A stretch of 64,000 nucleotides of DNA from the NCBI GenBank assembly GCA_038231255.1, contig JBBRLR010000007.1, positions 1-64,000 of the forward strand. The letters run 5' to 3'. This stretch comes from JALYUS01 sp038231255 (GTDB lineage: Bacteria; Chloroflexota; Chloroflexia; Thermomicrobiales; JALYUS01). Both the position numbers and the translations under genes were made by a program. The notes beneath the pieces were generated by a model, which did not search any database, was not told where the DNA came from, and saw only the letters and a list, made by a program, of their open reading frames with translations. This document shows positions 27,708-35,675 of this stretch, piece after piece. The stretch's first letter is position 1; each line of letters starts with the position of its first letter.

Positions 27708-28454
27708 ATGCCGAAGGAACAGCACGCGGGGCGGGTGGCAATTGTCACGGGGGCGGCGCGCGGGATCGGTCGGGCGATTGCCGAACGGTTGCTCGCGGAC
27801 GGCCACCGCGTGGCAATCGTGGACCGCGACGGCCCCGCTGCCAATGCCGCCGCCCAGGCGCTCGGCGAGCGGGCGCAGGCGATCACCTGCGACATCACCG
27901 ACTCCGCCGCCGTCAATGCGATGGTCTGGCACGTCCACGCGACGTGGGGGCGTGTGGACGTGCTGGTGAACAACGCGGGCATTGTCGGACCGAACAAGCC
28001 GCTCGCTGAGGTCACCGACGAGGAGTGGGCGAGCGTACTAGCAATCAACCTTACCGGCACATTCAATTGCTGCCGTGCCGTCGTGCCGCAGATGATGGCG
28101 AACGACTGGGGCCGGATCGTCAACATCGCCTCGATTGCCGGCAAGGAGGGCAACCCTTTCCTCGCCGCGTACAGCACGACGAAAGCGGCGGTAATCGGCC
28201 TCACCAAGTCGTTGGGCAAAGAACTGGCAACGACGAACATCCGCGTCAACTGCGTGACACCTGCCGTGATCGAGACGGAAATCCTCGCACAGATGACACA
28301 GGAGACGATTGACTACATGGTGGCGAAAATCCCGATGGGCCGGCCGGGTAAAGTCACCGAGGTCGCCGCGCTCGTCGCGTGGCTGGCGAGCGACGAATGC
28401 GCCTTCAGCACGGGCGCGGTCTTCGACGTTTCGGGCGGCCGGGCGACCTATTGA
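27708..28454 (+). CDS. SDR family NAD(P)-dependent oxidoreductase
   Basis: A 248-residue classical SDR: TGAARGIGRAIAERL at about residues 15-29, NNAGIVGPNKPLAEV at about 90, catalytic Ser in NIASIAGKEGN and YxxxK in YSTTKAAVIGLTKSLG at about 156. The C-terminal FDVSGGRATY is usual for FabG-like sugar or hydroxyacid dehydrogenases. The ATG at 27708 follows AAGGAGCAAGCAT. Rhamnose mutarotase and an isomerase lie 0.6-2.4 kb away on the other strand, so a role in deoxysugar oxidation is possible but not shown. Confidence 0.9.
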   Translation: MPKEQHAGRVAIVTGAARGIGRAIAERLLADGHRVAIVDRDGPAANAAAQALGERAQAITCDITDSAAVNAMVWHVHATWGRVDVLVNNAGIVGPNKPLAEVTDEEWASVLAINLTGTFNCCRAVVPQMMANDWGRIVNIASIAGKEGNPFLAAYSTTKAAVIGLTKSLGKELATTNIRVNCVTPAVIETEILAQMTQETIDYMVAKIPMGRPGKVTEVAALVAWLASDECAFSTGAVFDVSGGRATY

Positions 28455-28591
28455 GCCGACTGCTACTCCCTTCCCGGCACAGGGTTGAGCGCGGACAGTT
28501 TAGCCGATCACGAAGCGGTAAACGCGATATGTCACTTAGTCGTCGGCGAGGCGAACGGGCGTGCGGAAAAGTCCGAATTTGCCCGCCCTGT

Positions 28592-28619
28592 TTGACTTTC
28601 TCGGTTTTCGTGGTATAAC
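28592..28619 (+). promoter_or_regulatory. Sigma70-type promoter of the HU gene
   Basis: TTGACT (28592-28597) and TATAAC (28614-28619) are separated by 16 bases. Transcription should begin near 28626, giving an 80-base leader with a perfect stem-loop. Confidence 0.75.
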
Positions 28620-28630
28620 CAGAGGAGAGA

Positions 28631-28657
28631 ATCCAGTACATACTGTTCGTACTGGAT
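28631..28657 (+). promoter_or_regulatory. Perfect stem-loop in the HU gene leader
   Basis: ATCCAGTAC (28631-28639) pairs exactly with GTACTGGAT (28649-28657) around a nine-base loop. It begins about five bases after the predicted start site. It could protect the mRNA 5' end or be an operator. Confidence 0.5.
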
Positions 28658-28705
28658 ACATGGGTGCGGTCGAAGGGAGCATCGCCGCGCACGAGGAGGA
28701 AAGCA

Positions 28706-28975
28706 ATGCACAAGTCGGACCTGGTCAAAGCGGTCGCCACGAGCACGAACACAAACGGACCGGCGGCAGAAAAGGCCGTCAATGCTGTCTTCGATTCGAT
28801 CAAAGAAGAATTGAAGAAGGGTGAGAAGGTCACGCTCACTGGCTTCGGCACCTTCGAGGTCGCCAGCCAGGCGGCGCGCGAGGGGCGCAACCCGAAGACG
28901 AACAGCAAGATTCAGATCGCGGCCCGCAAGCGTGTCCGTTTCCGCCTCGGCAGCGACCTCGACGCCATCCGCTAG
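28706..28975 (+). CDS. hup: HU family DNA-binding protein
   Basis: An 89-residue nucleoid-associated HU protein that bends and compacts DNA. Family blocks: MHKSDLVKAVA at the start, KKGEKVTLTGFGTFEV (about residue 37-52), and the beta-arm GRNPKTNSKIQIAARKRVRF with the conserved RNP tip (about 60-80). Length and motif order match HU exactly. The ATG at 28706 follows GAGGAGGAAAGCA. It is a single-gene transcript with a strong promoter at 28592 and an intrinsic terminator at 29002. The leader carries a nine-base-pair hairpin. Confidence 0.97.
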   Translation: MHKSDLVKAVATSTNTNGPAAEKAVNAVFDSIKEELKKGEKVTLTGFGTFEVASQAAREGRNPKTNSKIQIAARKRVRFRLGSDLDAIR

Positions 28976-29001
28976 TTTCCATCGCGCGGCTCACGTCGCC
29001 G

Positions 29002-29034
29002 ACGCACCCCCACAATCTGGGGGTGCGTTTTCTT
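29002..29034 (+). terminator. Intrinsic terminator of the HU gene
   Basis: ACGCACCCCC (29002-29011) pairs perfectly with GGGGGTGCGT (29019-29028) around a seven-base loop, followed by TTTCTTT. Confidence 0.9.
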
Positions 29035-29044
29035 TGTTCGCCCG

Positions 29045-29365
29045 TTACTCCAAATGGAAGATCTCATCCAGCCGCAGGAAGCCCTCGTCGGGGCGGCGGT
29101 CGCCGAGGTTAGCGAAGAAGGGGGCCATGTTCGCCTGCCACTGCGCATTGATTTCTCGCGCCGCCATGCCATCGAGCGCGGTCTGCATATCGGGCGTCTC
29201 GAAGTAGCCGACGAGCAGGCCGTCATCCCGAAGGAAGAGCGAATAGTTGTGCCAGCCCGTTTCCCGCAGTGCCGCCAGCATCGTGGGCCAGACGGTCTGA
29301 TGCTCCCGCTTATAATCGTCCAATCGTTCCGGTCGGACCTGCAAGAGGAAACAAACGCGTTCCAT
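29045..29365 (-). CDS. rhaM: L-rhamnose mutarotase
   Basis: A 106-residue protein of the RhaM family, which interconverts alpha and beta anomers of L-rhamnose before isomerisation. Family features: CFLLQVRPERLDDYKREHQTVWP (in part) with the catalytic His at about residue 22, SLFLRDDGLLVGYFE with the conserved Tyr, and the C-terminal LDEIFHLE. The ATG at 29365 follows GAAAGGAGCGCTTA. It lies downstream of an arabinose/fucose-isomerase family gene on the same strand, separated by a heptad hairpin, so the two may serve one deoxysugar pathway. Confidence 0.95.
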   Translation of the reverse strand: MERVCFLLQVRPERLDDYKREHQTVWPTMLAALRETGWHNYSLFLRDDGLLVGYFETPDMQTALDGMAAREINAQWQANMAPFFANLGDRRPDEGFLRLDEIFHLE

Positions 29366-29388
29366 TAAGCGCTCCTTTCAGTCGCACT

Positions 29389-29442
29389 GCAATGAGCAAT
29401 GAGGAGTCCCCATTCCCACTCATTGCTCATTACTCATTGCTC
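29389..29442. repeat. Heptad hairpin repeat (GAGCAAT units)
   Basis: GCAATGAGCAATGAG (29389-29403) faces CTCATTGCTCATTACTCATTGCTC (29419-29442). Read on the minus strand, the array starts inside the last codons of the isomerase gene (GAG-CAA-TGA) and forms a hairpin between it and rhaM. Confidence 0.87.
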
Positions 29443-30876
29443 CACAACGGTCAGGTCGAGGCCGAGTACGCGGCTCAGTTTGCGCAGCGTGCTGGTCTGG
29501 TGGCCGAGGCCGAGGGCAACGTGGTGGGTCGGGCCTTCGGCGCACCAGCGTTCGATAAAAGCCGCAGGGCCACCGGCGAACTTCAGGCGCGAGTTCGTGT
29601 TGCCAGTGCGGAGGACGGGACCGGGGACGCACTCGCCTTCCGCCGCCAGTAATTTGAGATGGCCGTCCGCCGTCTGCGTCAGGCCGAGGATCGTGATTGG
29701 CCCGGTTCGGACGGTGAACTCGACGGATAAGCCGCCACCCCGCTTGCCGTGGAAGACTTCCAGCGCGCGGAGCGTCGGCGGCGCGGCGCTGATCGCGAGG
29801 TGGCCGGGGCCGTCGTGGCCCATCAGCAAAATATCGTCGTTGAAGTCCATCGCCATGAACTCCGCGAACGAGCCGCCGACGCCGAGCCGATCCATGATGA
29901 GCATCGCGACGCAAGTTTGCAGGTCACCCTCGCCCGCCGCCGGGATACCGCGCGCCGTCAGGAGCGAGTTGCCGACGATCAGCCCGGACGCCAACTGCTC
30001 GAACGGACCATTGGCCAGCCCGCGATAGTAGTAGGCGAGGCCATCCAGCGCGAAGTCGTCCGCCAGCCGATCCAGCCCGCAGGCGATCCGGGCCGAACGA
30101 TCGAGTGCGTCATCCGTGACGGGCGCGGCGATGGCGTCGCTGCCCGGCTCCGCGAAGACAAACGTAGCGCGGATTTCCGCCTCCTTCGCCGCCACGTCGG
30201 CGCCCGTCGCCGCATCCACGCGGGTTTGTAGGTCCTCCATCTCCAGTAGTTCGATGTGCGTGCCGAGTTGGGCCTGATGCATCGCGATGTCGGTGTGCAT
30301 ATCGAGCATCCCCGGATAGGTGTGGCCGAGGAAGCCGAAGCGCGCCTGCCGCACCGTCCGCGCGACGCCCGCCGCCGCCACCCATTCGGCAATCGCACCC
30401 CAGGCGCGCTCATCGTTGTAGAGCGTACCGGTAACGACATTGAAGGGGATGCGCGCGCGCGCGAAGACGCCCGCCAGTTCCGGGACAGAGCAGGCAGTGC
30501 AGTTCGCCAGCCATTCCGCCGTGTCCGTGTGTTCGTAATCGAGCGCGGCGACGGGTTGGAGGTTGAGGACGAGCACCGGCGCGTGCTGCCGCTGCACGAC
30601 GGGCAGAACTTGCGAGGAAGTCGCGTACGTACCGATAGAGCAGACAATCAGATCGAGATTTTCCCGCGCGAACCGCACGCCCGCTTCTCGCCCGGCCTCC
30701 GGCGTGTCCACCAGCCCGGCGGAAACAACCGACGCGCCGAGTTCGGCCAGGTGTGCCTCGACATCGCGCTGGTAGCCCACAAGCCGCTCGCGCAGCCCCG
30801 AAAACTGCGGCCAGTATGCCGCCAGCCCGATCCCGAACACCCCGACCCGCGCCGCCAACCGCTGCTTCCGCTCCAT
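29434..30876 (-). CDS. L-fucose/L-arabinose isomerase family protein
   Basis: A 480-residue protein of the AraA/FucI-like isomerase superfamily, which converts aldoses to ketoses with a divalent metal. The N-terminal domain reads VGVFGIGLAAYWPQFSGLRERL; the second domain has CSIGTYATSSQVLP and VLNLQPVAALDYEHTDT. A central block reads FGFLGHTYPGMLDMHTD, and the metal/substrate region is around CVAMLIMDRLGVGGSFAEFMAMDFNDD (in part) and LMGHDGPGHLAIS. The exact sugar is not fixed by sequence; the rhaM neighbour suggests rhamnose, fucose or arabinose. The final VVEQ and stop are encoded by a heptad repeat. Confidence 0.85.
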   Translation of the reverse strand: MERKQRLAARVGVFGIGLAAYWPQFSGLRERLVGYQRDVEAHLAELGASVVSAGLVDTPEAGREAGVRFARENLDLIVCSIGTYATSSQVLPVVQRQHAPVLVLNLQPVAALDYEHTDTAEWLANCTACSVPELAGVFARARIPFNVVTGTLYNDERAWGAIAEWVAAAGVARTVRQARFGFLGHTYPGMLDMHTDIAMHQAQLGTHIELLEMEDLQTRVDAATGADVAAKEAEIRATFVFAEPGSDAIAAPVTDDALDRSARIACGLDRLADDFALDGLAYYYRGLANGPFEQLASGLIVGNSLLTARGIPAAGEGDLQTCVAMLIMDRLGVGGSFAEFMAMDFNDDILLMGHDGPGHLAISAAPPTLRALEVFHGKRGGGLSVEFTVRTGPITILGLTQTADGHLKLLAAEGECVPGPVLRTGNTNSRLKFAGGPAAFIERWCAEGPTHHVALGLGHQTSTLRKLSRVLGLDLTVVEQ

Positions 30877-31024
30877 CCACCGCCTCCTCTGTTCGTCGGC
30901 ACGCCAATGCGCGGCATCGTATCATGAGGGATGAAAGGACAACATTCCTGGGGAGCGGACAATCGCAAGTGGTGTATGATTAGCGAATACGTAACATGTA
31001 CCGAATCCTGGAGAGGGTAGGTCA

Positions 31025-32227
31025 GTGCTACTCGAGAAAATGTGGTTATCCCATCCGGAAGAGGTGGAGAGCATAAATATTGAGCGAATCGTCGGCCTGG
31101 CTGGCGGTCTCCGCGATGGCAGTGATGGATCACTCGATTATCGCTCCTTCCTCTCACACATCTCGTCAAATCTTTTAGCACGATATGCTAGCGAGTGTTT
31201 GAGCGATTCATTCAAAATTAGTGGTTTTGCTCTACAAGATATTATCAACGAAGTTGGCCGACGATTGGATTTTGTTGTGACACATGGTCGCTATCAAGGA
31301 GTAAGGGGACAAAACAACGCTGATGGGTTATGGAGATCGACAGACGGCAATGCAATCATCGTAGAGATAAAGACTACGAATGCTTATGCCATCGATCTCA
31401 GCAAGATCGCAAACTATCGAGAGCAATACATTGTCTCTGAGAGTGCCGATTCTCGTTCATCAATCCTCATTATTGTCGGTCGCGATAATACAGGGGGACT
31501 TGAAGCCCAAGTACGGGGATCGAACTATGCGTCTACCACCAGACTCATCAGTATGGATGCTCTACTTCGGCTTCTACATATAAAGGAAAGTGCTGAATCT
31601 CCAGAAATTGGCCGAAAGATCCGGAGCATTTTGGCCCCCCATGATTTCATGAAGTTGGATGGTATCGTGGACCTCGTATTCTCGACAACCGAAGACATCC
31701 GATATAGCGAAAATGTCTCCGATAATCTGACCCAAGACACTTCCGTTCGTGTGCAAGTGCAAGAGAGCGGAAATGCTATCGATGTTCTTGAAAAACCCGT
31801 TCCTGCGCACTTCAACGAGGATTGCGTAGCCCGAATACAAAGACATCTGAATCGCACCTTGGTCCAGCGTACTCGCACCGTATATGCTGCCGATGATTTG
31901 ACCTTGGTATCTTGTGCCGTATCTAAAGTGTATGCTAGGAAGAATAGAGATGATTATTGGTTTGCATTCCATCAACATACAGCTCGAGAGATGGAGGAAA
32001 CGGTAGAGTCATTTGTTGGATTTGGCTGTGGGACCTCAGATAATGTTCTCTGTATACCGTTTTCAATCTTTGCTGGATGGCTGGAAGGGATGAATACTAC
32101 GGACAATAAAGGCCGATCCTATTGGCACGTCAGCATATCGGCTCAGCACGGAAAATTTACGCTTCATCGCAAGAAGGGATATCCGGTTGTAGATTTGAGC
32201 TCTTGGCTGCTGGGCAATCCGCGATGA
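31025..32227 (+). CDS. Putative PD-(D/E)XK nuclease-like protein, probably horizontally acquired
   Basis: A 400-residue protein I cannot assign to a named family. Residues 81-125 look like a restriction-endonuclease-like core: LDFVVTHG, then Asp100 in NNADGLW and Glu114-x-Lys116 in IIVEIKTT, matching D-x(13)-ExK. This is followed by a helix with KIANYREQYI. The C-terminal 150 residues contain a separate alpha/beta region (DDYWFAFHQ, SYWHVSIS). Two 60-base lines from this gene count 38% and 43% G+C against about 63% outside, so transfer is likely. GTG 31025 follows GGAGAGGG. No methylase or helicase is adjacent, so a role in defence is only a possibility. Confidence 0.6.
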   Translation: MLLEKMWLSHPEEVESINIERIVGLAGGLRDGSDGSLDYRSFLSHISSNLLARYASECLSDSFKISGFALQDIINEVGRRLDFVVTHGRYQGVRGQNNADGLWRSTDGNAIIVEIKTTNAYAIDLSKIANYREQYIVSESADSRSSILIIVGRDNTGGLEAQVRGSNYASTTRLISMDALLRLLHIKESAESPEIGRKIRSILAPHDFMKLDGIVDLVFSTTEDIRYSENVSDNLTQDTSVRVQVQESGNAIDVLEKPVPAHFNEDCVARIQRHLNRTLVQRTRTVYAADDLTLVSCAVSKVYARKNRDDYWFAFHQHTAREMEETVESFVGFGCGTSDNVLCIPFSIFAGWLEGMNTTDNKGRSYWHVSISAQHGKFTLHRKKGYPVVDLSSWLLGNPR

Positions 32228-32289
32228 AACACCCTGCGCAAGATTTGGACGTACATAATCCAACTTCCTGGTCGACTAGCAAGTGCAAA

Positions 32290-33012
32290 TCAATAGCGCA
32301 CCACCATTGTCTCAGCGTCGGGGATGCCACTTGCGCGCGTGATGCGTTTCCACTCCGCCACATCGAAGGGGACGCGGCAGAACTCGATGCTGAACCGGCA
32401 CTCGTCCGCCGACAGGATGGCGTATTCCGCCCACGGATCGGCGTGCAAATTCCCGCCCGGTTGGCGGGTGTTGTAGACGAATCCGACGCTCCCCGGATTG
32501 AAGAAGAGCGCGTCGTCGAGGCGGCGCAACTGCTGCAAGTGCGTGTGCCCGCCCGTGAGGATCGCCGGCAGGTACGCGCCCAGCAACCCGCGCACCTGCT
32601 CCTCCGGCGTTTCGGGCAAGATGATGTCGTCGAACGAGGTGGGGGAGCCGTGGAAGCAGAGCAATCGTCGGCTCCCCGGCAAGGCTATCTCGACCGTCGG
32701 CTGGAACATCGCGATCAACGCGCGATCCGCCTCGGAGAGCCGCGCGAGCGACCAATCCCGCGCGGCGTGCTGCTGCGGCGTCAACGCTTCCTCGCCGCTC
32801 TCCCCGGTCAGCAAAAAGGCATCGGCGTTGCCGGAGACAACCGGACAGCCCAGTTCCCGCAGGCGGGCCAGGACCTCGGCCGGTTGCGGCCCGCCCTGAA
32901 TGGCGTCGCCGAGGCAGACGACGCGATCAACCAGGCGCTCTCCGAGGTCGGCGAGCACCGCATCGAGCGCCACGGCATTGCCGTGGATGTCCGCGATCAC
33001 CGCAACACGCAT
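32290..33012 (-). CDS. Metallophosphoesterase (YfcE-like calcineurin fold)
   Basis: A 240-residue binuclear metallophosphoesterase. All metal-ligand motifs are present: DIHGN (residues 8-12), GDAIQGGP (about 36), GNADAF (about 61), CFHGSP (about 120) and GGHTHLQQ (about 155). Members hydrolyse phosphodiesters or nucleotides; the substrate is unknown. It ends the minus-strand run ABC importer, GH3, phosphoesterase, with 24 bases from the GH3 stop, so it is probably co-transcribed. The ATG at 33012 follows GAAGGAGGAACGAG. Confidence 0.92.
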   Translation of the reverse strand: MRVAVIADIHGNAVALDAVLADLGERLVDRVVCLGDAIQGGPQPAEVLARLRELGCPVVSGNADAFLLTGESGEEALTPQQHAARDWSLARLSEADRALIAMFQPTVEIALPGSRRLLCFHGSPTSFDDIILPETPEEQVRGLLGAYLPAILTGGHTHLQQLRRLDDALFFNPGSVGFVYNTRQPGGNLHADPWAEYAILSADECRFSIEFCRVPFDVAEWKRITRASGIPDAETMVVRY

Positions 33013-33036
33013 CTCGTTCCTCCTTCATCGCGAGCG

Positions 33037-34659
33037 TTACAAAGGCACAACGGTCAGGCCATGCCCCAGCGGATAGCGCGGCCCGACGCTGACCGGCAAG
33101 TGCCCGCGCGGCGGCACCGCACCGGCGCAGATGGCGGCGGCGACATCGAGCGAGGCGGGGAGATCACCATACGTGGCGATGTGGGCGGCGGCCCACGGGA
33201 TGTCCGCGAGGTCGTACGGGGCACGGAGGGAGATGACAATTGTCGGCTTCTCCGCAATTTGCACGCACTTGAGCGCATCGGCCTGGTCAGCAAAGAGATT
33301 CGCGTCCCGCACCCCGACGATCAGCACAATCGCCTCTTGGGCGAGCGCCATCATCTCATTCAGCGCTTCCGGCGAAAGTGGAGATATTTCTTTCGCTTCC
33401 ACCGCGATGCCGCGGACATTCGCGAACCGCCGCTTGAATGCGTCGAGGACGGGCGACGGGGCAGATTGCCCTTCCTCGGCGGCATGCGCGGCTGGGAGCG
33501 TGAACTCGATCACGGCAAGGGACGCATCCGCCCCGAGGGGGAGCGCGCCCGGTCGCGCATCGAGCAGCGTCACGCCCGCCTCGGCGGCTGCGCGCACGAG
33601 ATTGTCATGTGACCCCACAACGTCCACGGACACGCTCGACTGCTCAGCGAGCCATTGTTTCAGGTGCAGAACACGGCGAACCGAGGCATCCACCTGCGCC
33701 ATGGGCAAGCGGCCATCGCCCACCGCATCACGCAACCCGGCGATAACCGCCGCTTCATCCCGCACCAGCAGCGGCTCGACGATGTCATTCCCCGCAATCA
33801 CTGCCGCCACGCTCCCGGCGACGATGCCATAGTGATCGTCAATCGCGTGCATCATCATCGCGTCGCTGATGATGACGCCCTCGAAGCCCATCTCCTCGCG
33901 CAAAAGCCCATTCAGAATGCGGGGCGAGAGCGTCGCGGGGAGACCGTCCGGTTCGAGCGCGGGGAAGCGGATATGCGAGGTCATCATGAGCGGTACGCCC
34001 GCCCGGATCGCGGCGGCGAAGGGCGGCAACTCGACGGCGCGGAGCCGGGCGAGATCGTGCGGGATTGTCGGCAGGGCAAGGTGCGAGTCCACCTGCGTAT
34101 CGCCGTGGCCGGGGAAGTGTTTGGCGGTCGCCGCGACACCCGCGTCCCGCAGCCCGCGTGCGAAGGCGACGACCATCTCACCCACTCGCTCCGGCGATTC
34201 GCCGAACGAGCGCGTGCCGATTACCGGGTTGAGCGGGTTATTGTTGACGTCCGCGACGGGCGCGAAATCGGTATTGATGCCGAGCGCGCGCAGTTCCCTC
34301 CCGACCGCGAAGCCAATCCGCTCGACCAGCGCGGTATCGCCTGTCGCGCCGAGGGCCATCGCACTCGGCGTCAACGTTGCCTCCCCCATCAACCGCCGGA
34401 CGCGCCCACCCTCCTGATCCACGCCGATAATCGGCGGCAGGCCATCCAGCGTCAGCAATTCGTGGATCGCCGTCGTCAATGCCAGCGTCTGCGCAATCGA
34501 GACGATGTTCCGACTGAACAGCACGACGCCCGCATACCGCCCTGCCCGCAGACGTGCCGCGCTCTCCGCGTCCATCGCCGTGCCGGGCAGCGTCGCCATC
34601 ACCAGTTGCCCGATCTTTTGTTCGATGGTCAAGCGCGGAAGGATGTTCTCCACTATCAC
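33037..34659 (-). CDS. Glycoside hydrolase family 3 protein (beta-N-acetylhexosaminidase, NagZ-like)
   Basis: A 540-residue GH3 enzyme. The N-terminal barrel has IEQKIGQLVMATLPG, GVVLFSRNI, DFAPVADVNNNPLNP, the NagZ His-Asp dyad loop KHFPGHGDTQVDSH (about residue 177) and the nucleophile Asp in GVIISDAMMMHAI (about 255). This loop is diagnostic for beta-N-acetylglucosaminidases. The C-terminal 190 residues form a GH3-C-like domain. No signal peptide is visible, so it probably cleaves imported GlcNAc-containing oligosaccharides in the cytoplasm. It starts 13 bases after the permease stop of the sugar importer. Confidence 0.92.
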   Translation of the reverse strand: MIVENILPRLTIEQKIGQLVMATLPGTAMDAESAARLRAGRYAGVVLFSRNIVSIAQTLALTTAIHELLTLDGLPPIIGVDQEGGRVRRLMGEATLTPSAMALGATGDTALVERIGFAVGRELRALGINTDFAPVADVNNNPLNPVIGTRSFGESPERVGEMVVAFARGLRDAGVAATAKHFPGHGDTQVDSHLALPTIPHDLARLRAVELPPFAAAIRAGVPLMMTSHIRFPALEPDGLPATLSPRILNGLLREEMGFEGVIISDAMMMHAIDDHYGIVAGSVAAVIAGNDIVEPLLVRDEAAVIAGLRDAVGDGRLPMAQVDASVRRVLHLKQWLAEQSSVSVDVVGSHDNLVRAAAEAGVTLLDARPGALPLGADASLAVIEFTLPAAHAAEEGQSAPSPVLDAFKRRFANVRGIAVEAKEISPLSPEALNEMMALAQEAIVLIVGVRDANLFADQADALKCVQIAEKPTIVISLRAPYDLADIPWAAAHIATYGDLPASLDVAAAICAGAVPPRGHLPVSVGPRYPLGHGLTVVPL

Positions 34660-34672
34660 GGATATTCCCGCC

Positions 34673-35530
34673 TTATCCCTTCACCGCGCCCATCCGCACG
34701 CCCTCGATGAAGTAGCGCTGGAAGATCAGGAAGAAGACGATCATCGGCAAGGCCGCGAGCGCCGCGCCCGCGAAGATCAGGCCGAAATCGGTGCGAAATT
34801 CCCCTTGCAGGCTGGCGACGCCAACCGGCAGCGTGTAGTGCTGGCTTTTTTGCAGCACGATCAGCGGCCAAAGAAAGTCGTTCCAGTAGCGCACGAACGA
34901 GAAGATCGCCAGCGCGCCGAGGGCGGGCTTGGAGAGCGGCACGATGATCCGCCAAAAGACGCCCGGCTCGGTGCAGCCGTCCATCCGTGCCGCTTCTTCG
35001 AGTTCGGAAGGGAGCGTCTGGATGTACTGCCGCATCAGGAAGATGCCGAAAACATCCGCCGTACCCGGCAGGATGACCGCGAGGATGTTGTTGATGAGAT
35101 GCAACTGCCGCGCGACGACATAGAGCGGCACGAGTGTGACATGCGACGGGATCATCAGCGTGCTGAGGATCAGCCAGAAAAAGAAGTTGCGGCCCGGAAA
35201 GCGCTTCTTCGCAAATGCATACCCGGCCATCGTGTCGAAGAGCAGATGAAAGGCGGTGACGCTCAAACTAATCAGCAGGCTGTTCAGCGCCCAGCGCCAG
35301 TAATCCTTCGCCTGCGTGAAGAGACGCGTAAAATTGGCGAGACTCGCATGGATTGGGATCAAGTCCGGCGGCGTCCTGACCGAGTTTTCCGTCGGCGTGA
35401 ACGCCGTGATGTACAGCCAGTACATCGGCCAGAGCGCGACAATCGCGACGACGATCAACACCACCCAGACCAGAATCCCCGGCCGCTTGACGCCCGACGA
35501 TGACCCTTCACGCGCGACACCACGAGCCAC
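34673..35530 (-). CDS. Carbohydrate ABC transporter permease (MalG-like)
   Basis: A 285-residue integral membrane permease with six predicted helices. The cytoplasmic EAA loop that contacts the ATPase is EEAARMDGCTEPGVFWRIIVPLSKPAL (in part, about residue 195), and the N-terminal ITAFTP segment is typical of MalG-type subunits. I chose GTG 35530 (site AAAGGGTTGGTAGTC); TTG 35563 would add residues next to a long hairpin repeat. It works with the other permease at 35676 and the binding protein at 36716. No ATPase is encoded nearby, so a shared MsmK-type ATPase is expected elsewhere. Confidence 0.93.
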   Translation of the reverse strand: MARGVAREGSSSGVKRPGILVWVVLIVVAIVALWPMYWLYITAFTPTENSVRTPPDLIPIHASLANFTRLFTQAKDYWRWALNSLLISLSVTAFHLLFDTMAGYAFAKKRFPGRNFFFWLILSTLMIPSHVTLVPLYVVARQLHLINNILAVILPGTADVFGIFLMRQYIQTLPSELEEAARMDGCTEPGVFWRIIVPLSKPALGALAIFSFVRYWNDFLWPLIVLQKSQHYTLPVGVASLQGEFRTDFGLIFAGAALAALPMIVFFLIFQRYFIEGVRMGAVKG

Positions 35531-35571
35531 GACTACCAACCCTTTCAAAACAACGAGAAACAAACCGCGGA

Positions 35572-35662
35572 GAAACGCAAAGGCGCAAAGGACGCAAAGG
35601 GGAACGGAGAAATTTTGTTTTCATCCTTTCTCTTCTTTGCGTTCTTTGCGCCTTTGCGTTTC
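35572..35662. repeat. Long hairpin repeat with GCAAAG units
   Basis: Perfect 19-bp inverted repeat GAAACGCAAAGGCGCAAAG (35572-35590) with 35644-35662. The arms continue inward as ACGCAAAGG and TTCTTTGCG units. It fills the gap between the two permease genes of the importer operon. Confidence 0.9.
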
Positions 35663-35675
35663 AATCGCTTTCTCC

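Noticed and set aside
30900..32290. Search for direct or inverted repeats bounding the low-G+C nuclease-like gene
   Set aside because: Only short chance matches such as TTCCTGG were seen on both sides; no convincing boundary could be supported.
32122..33612. A 496-codon plus-strand frame spanning the end of the nuclease-like gene, the phosphoesterase and part of the GH3 gene
   Set aside because: It crosses three genes with full catalytic motifs on other frames and has an Arg-rich composition typical of shadow translation.
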